A stretch of DNA of 64,000 nucleotides, from NCBI RefSeq assembly GCF_021654165.1, contig NZ_JAKFZN010000004.1:62001-126000 (forward strand). The letters run 5' to 3'. The stretch is from Nereida sp. MMG025. GTDB lineage: Bacteria; Pseudomonadota; Alphaproteobacteria; Rhodobacterales; Rhodobacteraceae. This document shows, piece by piece, positions 45,526 to 54,238 of the stretch (the first letter of the stretch is position 1; each line of letters starts with the position of its first letter). The notes below the pieces were generated by a model. It was not told where the DNA came from. It worked only from the letters and a program-made list of their open reading frames with translations, and searched no databases. Made by a program: the position numbers and the translations under genes.

Positions 45526-47541
45526 ATGAACGCCCTGATCCACTGGAATAATGCCTACGACACGCCTGCCTTTTCGCAGATTACCGATGATATGTTTGAG
45601 GCGGCATTCACCGATGCTATGGAACGGGCGCTTAAGGAAGTCGATGACATTGCCACGCAGACCGCGGCGCCGACCTTCGAGAACACAGTCGAAGCCTTGG
45701 AAAAAGCGGGGCACGACCTTGGGCAGATCCTTTCGGTGTTTTACACGTTGAACGGCTCTGTCAGCAATGATGCGCGCGAAGAACTGAGCCGCGCGTTTTC
45801 CCCTAAACTTGCCGAGTATTCCAGCAAGATCAGCCTGAATGCGGATCTGTTTTCCCGGATCGATGATCTGTGGACACGGCGCGATGCGCTTGGGCTGACG
45901 GCCGAGCAGTTGCGCGTGCTGACGCTGAAACATCGCAATTTCATCCGTGCAGGCGCTGCGTTGGAAGGCGCTTCGCGTGAACGCTTTGCGCAGATCAACC
46001 AGCGGCTTGCAACGCTTGGCACACAGTTTGGGCAAAACCTTTTGGCGGATGAACGGGAATGGTTCATGGCGCTGTCGGAGGCCGATTTGGATGGATTGCC
46101 GCAGTTTGTGATTGATGCAATGCGTTCGGCTGGTGAGGAAAAAGGGGCGGGTGGCCCTGTGGTGACCCTGTCGCGTTCGATCATCACGCCGTTTTTGCAA
46201 TTCAGCCCGCGCCGTGATTTGCGCGAAAAGGCCTATGGCGCTTGGGTGTCGCGTGGGGCGTTGGGCGGAAAGACGGACAACCGCGCGATGACCACCGAAA
46301 TGCTGACGCTTCGTCACGAAATGGCGCAGCTTTTGGGCTATGCCGATTTCGCGGCCTACAAGCTGGAAGTTGAAATGGCAGGGAATGCCGATGCGGTCCG
46401 TGGTCTTTTGATGGATGTCTGGCAACCTGCGAAACAAGCGGCCGACGCGGATGCCCAAGTGTTGCAAACCATGCTGCACGCAGATGGGATTCAGGATGAT
46501 TTGCGCGCGTGGGATTGGCACTATTACGCTGAGAAACGCCGCAAGGCCGAACATGATCTGGATGAGGCAGAGTTGAAGCCCTATCTGCAGCTTGACCGAA
46601 TGATCGAGGCGTCCTTTGCCTGTGCCAGCCGCCTGTTCAAGCTGGAGTTTGCACCCATCGAACTGGATCTTTACCACCCTGATTGTCGGGCGTGGTTGGT
46701 CACGCGCGACGGGCAAGAGATTGCCGTCTTTATCGGTGACTATTTTGCGCGTGGATCAAAGCGGTCAGGTGCGTGGTGTTCTGCCATGCGTTCGCAGCAA
46801 AAGCTGGAAGGCGATATTAAACCGATCGTGCTGAATGTGTGTAATTTTGCCAAACCGTCGGCAGGGCAGCCTGCGCTATTGTCTTATGATGATGCGCGGA
46901 CGCTGTTTCACGAGTTTGGTCATGCCTTGCACCAGATGCTGTCGGATGTGACCTATGAATCAATCAGCGGGACATCTGTGCCACGTGATTTTGTAGAGCT
47001 GCCAAGCCAGCTTTATGAACACTGGCTGGACGTGCCTGAGGTGCTTGGAGAGTTTGCCACCCATGCTGAAACGGGCAAGCCGATGCCACGTGATATGCTG
47101 GACCGTTTGATCGGGGCCAACACCTTCAACATGGGGTTTCAAACCGTTGAATATGTGGCCAGTGCGCTTGTAGATCTGGATTTTCACGACGGGCCGCCAC
47201 CCGCAGATACGATGCAGGCGCAGGCCGAAACGCTTGATCGCATCGGGATGCCTGCTGCGATTTCTATGCGTCATGCCACGCCGCATTTCGCGCATGTGTT
47301 TTCGGGCGGGTATTACGCGTCGAGCTACTACAGCTATATGTGGTCTGAAGTTATGGATGCCGATGCGTTTGAAGCATTTGAAGATGCAGGCGATGCCTTT
47401 GATGCAGACACCGCTGCCAAGCTAGAGCAGCATATCCTGTCCAAAGGCGGCAGCGTTGATCCCAAAGAGCTGTATGAGGCGTTCCGCGGTCGACTGCCGG
47501 GTGTGGATGCTTTGCTGAAAGGACGTGGGCTGGCGGCTTAG
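45526..47541 (+). CDS. M3 family oligopeptidase (oligopeptidase A / Dcp type)
   Basis: A 671-aa zinc peptidase that degrades short peptides in the cytoplasm (no signal peptide). The HEFGH motif occurs in LFHEFGHALHQML near residue 462, with the third zinc ligand glutamate downstream. It begins directly after moeB (AAGGAGG upstream) and its stop overlaps the convergent membrane-protein stop at 47538-47541. Confidence 0.92.
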   Translation: MNALIHWNNAYDTPAFSQITDDMFEAAFTDAMERALKEVDDIATQTAAPTFENTVEALEKAGHDLGQILSVFYTLNGSVSNDAREELSRAFSPKLAEYSSKISLNADLFSRIDDLWTRRDALGLTAEQLRVLTLKHRNFIRAGAALEGASRERFAQINQRLATLGTQFGQNLLADEREWFMALSEADLDGLPQFVIDAMRSAGEEKGAGGPVVTLSRSIITPFLQFSPRRDLREKAYGAWVSRGALGGKTDNRAMTTEMLTLRHEMAQLLGYADFAAYKLEVEMAGNADAVRGLLMDVWQPAKQAADADAQVLQTMLHADGIQDDLRAWDWHYYAEKRRKAEHDLDEAELKPYLQLDRMIEASFACASRLFKLEFAPIELDLYHPDCRAWLVTRDGQEIAVFIGDYFARGSKRSGAWCSAMRSQQKLEGDIKPIVLNVCNFAKPSAGQPALLSYDDARTLFHEFGHALHQMLSDVTYESISGTSVPRDFVELPSQLYEHWLDVPEVLGEFATHAETGKPMPRDMLDRLIGANTFNMGFQTVEYVASALVDLDFHDGPPPADTMQAQAETLDRIGMPAAISMRHATPHFAHVFSGGYYASSYYSYMWSEVMDADAFEAFEDAGDAFDADTAAKLEQHILSKGGSVDPKELYEAFRGRLPGVDALLKGRGLAA

Positions 47542-48224
47542 GGTTTGTAGATTTTCAGGCAGTTTTGCGGGCGATAGACGGTCATGAAGAACATACAGCC
47601 AAGCCAGACCTCGTTCAGCTCTCCCCGTTTGGAGGATGCGACTGACGTGATAATCAAGCCCGCGGCCAGAGTTGTCAGGCCGTGGTGGACCTTGGGCACA
47701 GGCACGTAGAGCCGGTCAAAAAACGCGGCAAAGCGGGGCTTGCGCATATAAAGCTGCGGTAGAACAAGGTAATACAGGATCAGAAACAGCGTCAGGCCTT
47801 GGCCAAAGATCACTTTGTTGATGTTCACGCCATTGATTTCAAGGTTATGCAGATTGGTTTCACCTTGGCGGTTCATCTGCTGAAATGTCTCTCCAGTTTC
47901 CCACCCAAAGACGCGCTGGCCCCACGAAATCTCTTCGCCCGCGCCAAAAAACATCAGGAATGCAATCAGCCCCGTCGTCGCCAGAAACCACCCGCTGCGG
48001 CTTGCACGCAGTTTGACCATGCGCGTGACACACAGCGCAAAGGTCACAAACAACATGAACGACGTGAAGCTTTCAAGAACGCCGTCTTCTGTGGTGATGT
48101 AGGTTTGGAACACCTCCACATCGGCAACGATGGCCATCCACAGGCCCAACAGGATTGTCACGGCCAGTCCGCCGTAAAAGAACGCCTCTAGGCGGGTGAT
48201 TTGGTTCGTCGTTTCGGGTGTCAT
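47538..48224 (-). CDS. Polytopic membrane protein with GAGEEISWGQR motif
   Basis: A 228-aa protein with about six spans. A striking charged segment FFGAGEEISWGQRVFGW lies mid-protein (about residue 95) next to a span, suggesting a functional membrane-face site. No enzymatic family recognised. Start MTPETTNQITRLE at 48224; the preceding frame to 48332 belongs to MORN-gene overlap. Neighbour of the MORN protein, 1 bp apart, likely co-transcribed. Confidence 0.7.
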   Translation of the reverse strand: MTPETTNQITRLEAFFYGGLAVTILLGLWMAIVADVEVFQTYITTEDGVLESFTSFMLFVTFALCVTRMVKLRASRSGWFLATTGLIAFLMFFGAGEEISWGQRVFGWETGETFQQMNRQGETNLHNLEINGVNINKVIFGQGLTLFLILYYLVLPQLYMRKPRFAAFFDRLYVPVPKVHHGLTTLAAGLIITSVASSKRGELNEVWLGCMFFMTVYRPQNCLKIYKP

Positions 48225-48225
48225 A

Positions 48226-49695
48226 TCAGTTTGCCTGTGTTTCGGTGGCCGCGTCTTCTGCCGGCTCTGCATTTGCTTCGGCCTGTAGCGCACCGTTTTC
48301 CCAATCACCAGAGGCCGTTTCGCCTGTGGCATAGGTCATGGTGCCTGCGCCTTGGCGTTTGCCTTGCACAAACAAGCCCTCGTAGACGTCACCGTTGGCG
48401 TATGTTGCACGCCCTTGGCCACTGATTTCGCCGCGCGTCCATTCGCCTTCATAGACGAAACCATCAGCCATTGTGATCTGTCCTGTGCCGTGGCGCTGTC
48501 CGTTTTCGAACAGGCCCACATAGACCGTGCCATCGGCATAGGTCGCGGTGCCTTGGCCGTGGCGCTGGCCATTCAGCCATTGTCCTTCGTAGCGGTAGCC
48601 GTCGGCATAGGTCATAACGCCAAAGCCGTGGTTGCGGGCACTTTTGAACTCACCTTCATAGACCAGGCCGTTTGTGTAGGTGGCGATGCCTTTGCCTTCG
48701 ATCACGCCCGCTTCCCATTGGCCTTCATAGGTGCTGCCATCAGCATAGACGATTTTGCCAGTGCCTTCGGCCAAGCCGCTTGCAAACGCGCCTGTATAGA
48801 CGCTGCCATCCGGGTAGGTCACCTGACCTTGGCCATCAATTTCGCCGCGGGTCCAGTTGCCGACATAGGTGTAGCCATCTGCGCCCTTGAATGTGCCGGT
48901 GCCGTGGCGCGTGTCGTTGTCGAACGCGCCTTCATAGATGTCTCCGTTGGCGTAGGTCACTGTTCCAGTGCCTTGGCGTTTGCCTGCAACAAAGCTTCCC
49001 TCATAGATATCGCCATTGACCTGGGTCAGCGTGCCTTGGCCTTCCATTTGGTTGTCGGACCACGTGCCTTTGAAGATCAACCCGTCTGCTGTGGTCAGCG
49101 TTCCATCACCGACGCGCTGGCCTGCGACCATGCCACCTTCAAACACCGATCCGTCGGGATAGGTAATTTTTGCGGCCCCCTGTTTTTGTCCGTCCACCCA
49201 CTCCCCTTGATAAACATAGCCCGAAGGGTCCTGCATCGTGCCGATCCCGTGGTGCTGGCCGTTCAGCACACCGCCTTCGTAAACCACACCACCGTTATAG
49301 AGGATCAGGCCGTTGCCTGTCATTGCGCCTTCCGACCAGTCCCCTTCATACGTCCCGCCATCTGCAAATGTGATTTTGCCGAAGCCATGGGGCTGTCCGC
49401 GTTCAAATGCGCCAGTGTAAAGCGATCCGTTGGGAAAACGCGCGGTGCCTTGGCCTTGGATTTGCCCGTCTACCCATTCGCCGTCGTATTCGTAGCCATT
49501 GGGCAGTGTATAGCGGCCCGCGCCATGCTGCTTGCCGTTTTTGAAGGTGCCTTCGTAGATGCCACCGTTTTCATATTGCTTGGTTTGTCGGTCTTGTGCA
49601 CTCGCAGGTGAAACCGCGATCACGCAGGCCAGAAGAACAGGTAAAAGTCGCTGCACGGTGGTTGCCCCCAAAGATAAAATGACCAAACGGCGCAT
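48226..49695 (-). CDS. Secreted MORN-repeat protein, 18 repeats
   Basis: A 489-aa protein with signal peptide (cleavage near SASAQD) followed by 18 consecutive 23-residue MORN repeats of pattern Y-x-G-x-W/F-x-x-G-x-x-x-G-x-G, and a short acidic tail. MORN repeats build a long beta-sheet rod that binds lipids or proteins; here it should stand in the periplasm or on the surface. No catalytic domain. ATG 49695 or the GTG 49656 (MQRLLPVLLACVIAV) may be the start. The gene overlaps nothing but runs 1 bp from the membrane protein. Confidence 0.82.
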   Translation of the reverse strand: MRRLVILSLGATTVQRLLPVLLACVIAVSPASAQDRQTKQYENGGIYEGTFKNGKQHGAGRYTLPNGYEYDGEWVDGQIQGQGTARFPNGSLYTGAFERGQPHGFGKITFADGGTYEGDWSEGAMTGNGLILYNGGVVYEGGVLNGQHHGIGTMQDPSGYVYQGEWVDGQKQGAAKITYPDGSVFEGGMVAGQRVGDGTLTTADGLIFKGTWSDNQMEGQGTLTQVNGDIYEGSFVAGKRQGTGTVTYANGDIYEGAFDNDTRHGTGTFKGADGYTYVGNWTRGEIDGQGQVTYPDGSVYTGAFASGLAEGTGKIVYADGSTYEGQWEAGVIEGKGIATYTNGLVYEGEFKSARNHGFGVMTYADGYRYEGQWLNGQRHGQGTATYADGTVYVGLFENGQRHGTGQITMADGFVYEGEWTRGEISGQGRATYANGDVYEGLFVQGKRQGAGTMTYATGETASGDWENGALQAEANAEPAEDAATETQAN

Positions 49696-49815
49696 TGGTC
49701 GCTCTGCGTTTGCAGACTAAATCAGGGATAAGACAGGGACAATGCCTTATCGGCTGGCCCTTCCCCTCGGGCGGTGATCTGCTAAAGCGGGGCAAGCAAT
49801 CTATGGAAGTCTGAC

Positions 49816-51474
49816 ATGAGCAACCGTTTTCGCCTGACGATGGCCCAGTTGAACCCCACCGTCGGGGACCTGAAGGGCAATGCGCAAAAGGCCCTGGACG
49901 CGTGGGCGCAAGGCCGCGATGCAGGGGCTGATCTGGTGATGCTGCCCGAGATGTTTATCAGCGGCTATCAGGTGCAGGATCTGGTTCTCAAACCGCAGTT
50001 TGTGCACGATTGTGAAGCGGCTTTGGCGCAGCTGGCGGAGCAGGTCGCGGATGGCCCCGCCCTTGCGATTGGCGGTCCGCGTATGATCGAAGGCGCGCTG
50101 TTTAATGCCTATCATGTATTGAAGGGCGGTGCGCTGGCTGTTGTGACGCTCAAACACGAATTGCCCAATTTCAATGTGTTTGATGAAAAACGGCACTACA
50201 CCGCAGGTCCGATCATGGGGCCTTACAGCATCGGGCCCATTCGGATCGGCTCGCCCATATGTGAAGATGCGTGGCATGAACAGGTGCCCGAGACGATGGC
50301 CGAGACCGGGGCAGAGGTTCTTTTTGTGCCCAACGGGTCCCCGTATTTCAGTGACAAGCATGAGGTGCGGTTGAACCAAATGGTTGCGCGGGTCGTAGAG
50401 ACTGAACTGCCATTGGTCTATCTGAACATGGTTGGCGGACAGGACGATCAGGTTTTTGATGGCGGCTCGTTTGTGCTGAACCGTGGCGGCGCCCTAGCGT
50501 TGCAAATGCCGTGGTTCGACGAGGCGCTGGCCCATGTGGATTTCGAAAAGACGGATGATGGCTGGACCGCACGGGACGGCGTACGCGAAACGGTGCCATC
50601 GCGCGAAGAACTGGACTACCGCGCAATGGTCGAATCCTTGCGCGACTACATGCGCAAGACCGGGTTCCAAAAGGTGTTACTGGGCTTGTCTGGCGGCATC
50701 GACAGCGCGATTGTTGCCACGATTGCTGCGGATGCCCTTGGCCCTGAAAACGTGCGCTGTGTGATGCTGCCCAGTGAATACACCAGCCGCGAAAGCCTTG
50801 ATGATGCAGGCGCGGTGGCCCGCAATCTGGGATGCCATCTGGACGAGGTCAGCATCGCCGGTCCGCGTGCGGCTGTCACCCAAGCCCTTGCGCCGCTCTT
50901 TGAAGGGCTCGACGAAGGGCTGACCGAAGAAAATATCCAATCCCGTCTGCGCGGCGTGTTGCTTATGGCGCAGTCCAACAAATTCGGGGAAATGCTGCTT
51001 ACCACGGGCAATAAATCCGAGGTCGCCGTGGGCTATGCCACGATCTACGGCGATATGTCGGGGGGCTATAACCCCATCAAAGACATGTATAAAACGCGGG
51101 TGTTTGAAACATGCCGTTGGCGCAACGCGCATCACCGTCCGTGGATGATGGCCCCTGCAGGCGAGGTCATCCCGACGCGTGTGATCGACAAGCCGCCCAC
51201 GGCAGAGTTGCGCCCTGATCAAAAAGACAGCGACAGCTTGCCCCCTTACGAGGTGCTGGATGCAATCCTTGAATGCCTGATCGACTATGAGCAATCGGTA
51301 GCCGAGATCGTTGCGGCAGGGTATGAACGCGCTACGGTCAAAAAGGTCGAGCATTTGTTGTATATCAGCGAATATAAACGCTTTCAGTCGGCACCCGGTA
51401 CGCGGCTGTCGCAAAAGGCGTTCTGGCTGGATCGGCGCTATCCCATCGTCAACAGGTGGCGCGATGAAAGCTAA
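49816..51474 (+). CDS. nadE: Glutamine-dependent NAD+ synthetase
   Basis: Final step of NAD synthesis, amidating deamido-NAD. 552 aa: N-terminal nitrilase-type glutaminase (residues about 5-250, with LPEMFISGYQ, CEDAWHE) and C-terminal synthetase with LGLSGGIDSAIVATIA near residue 290 (ATP pyrophosphatase P-loop). GGAAG lies before the ATG. Confidence 0.95.
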   Translation: MSNRFRLTMAQLNPTVGDLKGNAQKALDAWAQGRDAGADLVMLPEMFISGYQVQDLVLKPQFVHDCEAALAQLAEQVADGPALAIGGPRMIEGALFNAYHVLKGGALAVVTLKHELPNFNVFDEKRHYTAGPIMGPYSIGPIRIGSPICEDAWHEQVPETMAETGAEVLFVPNGSPYFSDKHEVRLNQMVARVVETELPLVYLNMVGGQDDQVFDGGSFVLNRGGALALQMPWFDEALAHVDFEKTDDGWTARDGVRETVPSREELDYRAMVESLRDYMRKTGFQKVLLGLSGGIDSAIVATIAADALGPENVRCVMLPSEYTSRESLDDAGAVARNLGCHLDEVSIAGPRAAVTQALAPLFEGLDEGLTEENIQSRLRGVLLMAQSNKFGEMLLTTGNKSEVAVGYATIYGDMSGGYNPIKDMYKTRVFETCRWRNAHHRPWMMAPAGEVIPTRVIDKPPTAELRPDQKDSDSLPPYEVLDAILECLIDYEQSVAEIVAAGYERATVKKVEHLLYISEYKRFQSAPGTRLSQKAFWLDRRYPIVNRWRDES

Positions 51475-51871
51475 GGGGCTTCTTGCTTTTGTGCTTGTCA
51501 CGCCGTCGCAAGCGGTCGCACAGGTCTGTTCGACCTACCGCCCCAATTGGACGGGGTTGGACGGGGTTGTGACCCCCTTGGGCGAATTGGGCTATTTTCT
51601 GTTTTCACCAGTGGGCATCGGTGTCATCGCCTTGACGCTGCTGTGTGTTGTGCGTCCGTCCCATCTGGCGCGGTTTGTGACGCTGATCTTGATGGCCTTT
51701 GCCGCGTTTGCGCAACTCGAAGGCATCATGGGCGGGCCATCTATTCCCGCACTGGCCTATTCAGAAGGCTGCCAAGGCGCGCCTTGGGTCACCCTGCCAG
51801 TGCTTGCAGCCTTGGCAGGGGTCGTGTTGTGGCGCAAACCTGCGCCGCGGGTTACATCAACTGATAGCTGA
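51464..51871 (+). CDS. Small hydrophobic protein overlapping nadE
   Basis: A 135-aa protein from ATG 51464 with a signal-like N-terminus (MKAKGLLAFVLVTPSQAVAQ), two or three spans and CSTY and EGCQGAP cysteines. AGGTGG precedes the start. The start overlaps the nadE end; the stop overlaps the MBL gene by 20 bp. No family recognised. Confidence 0.65.
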   Translation: MKAKGLLAFVLVTPSQAVAQVCSTYRPNWTGLDGVVTPLGELGYFLFSPVGIGVIALTLLCVVRPSHLARFVTLILMAFAAFAQLEGIMGGPSIPALAYSEGCQGAPWVTLPVLAALAGVVLWRKPAPRVTSTDS

Positions 51872-52760
51872 CAGGCACATAACGGAAACCGTCCTCGCGC
51901 GTATCGACAAATCCCGCACCGGGGAACGGCATGTGGTATCCGATCATCGGCATTTTTTCCGCAGCCAACATGCCCAGAACCTTGCGGCGCGACGCGGCAG
52001 CGGCGGCTTTATCGGCATCAAAGCGCACTTCCCAATCAGGATAGGCCAGTGACCAGACATAGTGGTTGGCCAAATCCGCGATCAGCATCATCTGTTGGCC
52101 ACCGCTATCAAGCATGTAGGTCATATGCCCGGGCGTGTGGCCAAAGGCTGCCATGGCCCGGATACCGCCTGTTACGTCGCCGCCGTCTTCCAGAAAGCTC
52201 ATTTTTTCGGCCAGTGGTTTGACCTTGCCATCAAAGCGTTCGTTGCCTGCTGCGGCCCAGTGATCATACTCGGCACGGCCTGTCACGTAGTTGGCGTTGG
52301 TGAATGTTTCCGCGCCGCTATCATCGCTCAGCCCGCCGATGTGGTCGCCGTGCATATGGGTCAGCACCACTGTGTTCACGTCGGATGGTGCATAGCCCGC
52401 AGCGGCCAGCGCATCTGTGATGCCGCCCGCGTTCAGACCAGTGTCGAACAAAATCACCTCCGAGCCTGTGTTGACGACCGTGGGTGTAAAGAAAAACTGC
52501 GCTGAATCGGTTGGCAGGAAGTTTGCTTCGCTCACCGCGTTGAATTCTTCTGCGTCCACATTCATGCCGAAAATGCCTTGGGGTTCTTCGCGCTTGGCTG
52601 ACCCTGCCAGCAGCGTTGTTACTTTGAAGTCCCCGATCATGAAGTCACGCGATTTGGGCAGCGATGCGCTGTGGCCCGCAGCAAAGGTTGGCGTGCCTGC
52701 AAGAGCGGCAGCAGGAAGGGCGGCGGCACTGGTAAGCGCTTGGCGACGGGTAAATTTCAT
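51852..52760 (-). CDS. Tat-exported metallo-beta-lactamase-fold hydrolase (MPH-like)
   Basis: A 302-aa periplasmic hydrolase. The N-terminus MKFTRRQALTSAAALPAAAL has the twin-arginine signal (RR at 5-6). The HXHXDH motif is HMHGDH (His135, His137, Asp139, His140), followed by later histidines in FGHTPGHM and an Asp in ADL. The pattern, including FDTGLNAGG…AAGY, resembles methyl parathion hydrolase and related lactonases. Physiological substrate unknown. GGAGCT precedes the ATG at 52760. Confidence 0.8.
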   Translation of the reverse strand: MKFTRRQALTSAAALPAAALAGTPTFAAGHSASLPKSRDFMIGDFKVTTLLAGSAKREEPQGIFGMNVDAEEFNAVSEANFLPTDSAQFFFTPTVVNTGSEVILFDTGLNAGGITDALAAAGYAPSDVNTVVLTHMHGDHIGGLSDDSGAETFTNANYVTGRAEYDHWAAAGNERFDGKVKPLAEKMSFLEDGGDVTGGIRAMAAFGHTPGHMTYMLDSGGQQMMLIADLANHYVWSLAYPDWEVRFDADKAAAAASRRKVLGMLAAEKMPMIGYHMPFPGAGFVDTREDGFRYVPVSYQLM

Positions 52761-52811
52761 GGGTAGCTCCTGTTGTGTTGTGACCATGACGTAGGGCCGT
52801 GCAGGCGCAGG

Positions 52812-52846
52812 TCACATGCAAATACGCACATGTGATGAGCGTATTT
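52812..52846. promoter_or_regulatory. Interleaved palindromes between MBL gene and gltX
   Basis: Two perfect inverted repeats overlap: TCACATG/CATGTGA (52812-52818 and 52829-52835) and AAATACGC/GCGTATTT (52820-52827 and 52839-52846). They lie 50-90 bp upstream of both divergent start codons. Candidate operator for the MBL hydrolase gene or gltX. Confidence 0.45.
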
Positions 52847-52903
52847 GGAAAACTGGACAAAAGCGCCGCGATATGAAAAGCCGCGCTCAACAGGAGATCA
52901 CCC

Positions 52904-54226
52904 ATGACCACCACCCGTTTTGCCCCATCGCCCACTGGCTATATTCATGTCGGAAACTTGCGCACTGCATTGTTCAACTATCTGATCGCGCGTCAGGCAG
53001 GCGGCACCTTCATCTTGCGCATCGATGATACGGACCCTGAACGCTCAAAAGAAGAATATGTCGATGCGATCAAGGAAGACCTCGAATGGCTTGGCCTGAC
53101 ATGGGACCGCGTTGAGCGCCAGTCAGAGCGTCTGGACCGCTACGCAGAAGAGGCCGACAAGCTGCGCAGCATGGGCCGCTTTTACGAGGCGTTTGAAACA
53201 CCGACCGAATTGGACCTGAAGCGCAAAAAGCAGCTGAATATGGGCAAACCGCCTGTCTATGATCGCGCAGCACTTGAGTTGTCAGACGATGAAAAGTCCA
53301 AACTACGCGCTGAACGTGGTGGCCACTGGCGGTTTTTGCTGGATCACGCGCGTATTGAATGGACCGATGGCATCTTGGGCGACCTGAGCATTGATGCGGC
53401 CTCTGTCAGTGACCCTGTGCTGATCCGCGGTGACGGGCAAGTTCTCTATACACTGGCGTCGGTCGTCGATGACACGGATATGGGCATCACCCATGTGGTG
53501 CGCGGATCCGACCACGTGACGAATACGGCGACACAAATCCAGATGATCGAAGCCATCGGCGGAACGGTCCCATCCTTTGCGCATCACTCGCTTTTGACAG
53601 GGCCGCAGGGCGAGGCGCTGTCCAAACGTCTTGGCACTTTGGCGCTGCGCGATCTGCGCGAACAAGGCGTCGAGCCGATGGCGCTGCTTTCGTTGATGGC
53701 GCGCCTTGGGTCCAGTGATCCTGTTGAGGTGCGTGGATCGATGCAGGACCTGATCGACGGATTTGATCTGTCGAAATTCGGCTCGGCGCCTACCAAGTTT
53801 GACAAAGACGACTTGTTCCCGCTGTCGGCAACTGTGCTGCACGGAACCGACCTGTCCAAGGTGAAAACGGATCTTGACGCGCTTGGCGTGCCTGCGGATT
53901 TGCAAGACCAGTTCTGGACCGTGGCACGCGAAAACATCACCACACGCCATGATATTGCTGCGTGGTGGGTGCTGTGTCGTGATGGGGCCGACCCTGTGAT
54001 TGACCCCGATGATGCAGAGTTTGTGGCGCAAGCCCTGGCCATGTTGCCTGATGCGCCATTCGAGGCGGACAGCTGGAAAACCTGGACCACAGCCGTGAAA
54101 GAGGCAACGGGCCGCAAGGGGCGTGGGCTTTTCATGCCGCTTCGCAAGGCGCTGACGGGTATGGACCACGGGCCTGATATGTCGGCGCTGATGCCGCTGC
54201 TGCAAACCGTCCGCGCCAAAGCATAA
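52904..54226 (+). CDS. gltX: Glutamyl-tRNA synthetase
   Basis: A 440-aa class I synthetase. The HIGH motif is FAPSPTGYIHVGNLRTAL and the KMSKS-type motif is LSKRLGTLAL near residue 238. The size is that of the shorter GltX copy typical of this group, and such genomes often carry a second. AGGAGATCACCC lies before the ATG. The MATE gene follows after 12 bp. Confidence 0.93.
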   Translation: MTTTRFAPSPTGYIHVGNLRTALFNYLIARQAGGTFILRIDDTDPERSKEEYVDAIKEDLEWLGLTWDRVERQSERLDRYAEEADKLRSMGRFYEAFETPTELDLKRKKQLNMGKPPVYDRAALELSDDEKSKLRAERGGHWRFLLDHARIEWTDGILGDLSIDAASVSDPVLIRGDGQVLYTLASVVDDTDMGITHVVRGSDHVTNTATQIQMIEAIGGTVPSFAHHSLLTGPQGEALSKRLGTLALRDLREQGVEPMALLSLMARLGSSDPVEVRGSMQDLIDGFDLSKFGSAPTKFDKDDLFPLSATVLHGTDLSKVKTDLDALGVPADLQDQFWTVARENITTRHDIAAWWVLCRDGADPVIDPDDAEFVAQALAMLPDAPFEADSWKTWTTAVKEATGRKGRGLFMPLRKALTGMDHGPDMSALMPLLQTVRAKA

Positions 54227-54238
54227 AGGGGCGTGGCC

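Noticed and set aside
48352-49611. Plus-strand frame of 419 codons opposite the MORN gene
   Set aside because: It is a reflection of the repeated MORN codons and follows their periodicity.
48270-49640. 69-bp periodic repeats as a CRISPR-like array
   Set aside because: The period equals 23 codons in frame with MORN repeats and the units diverge at synonymous and variable sites; no spacers.
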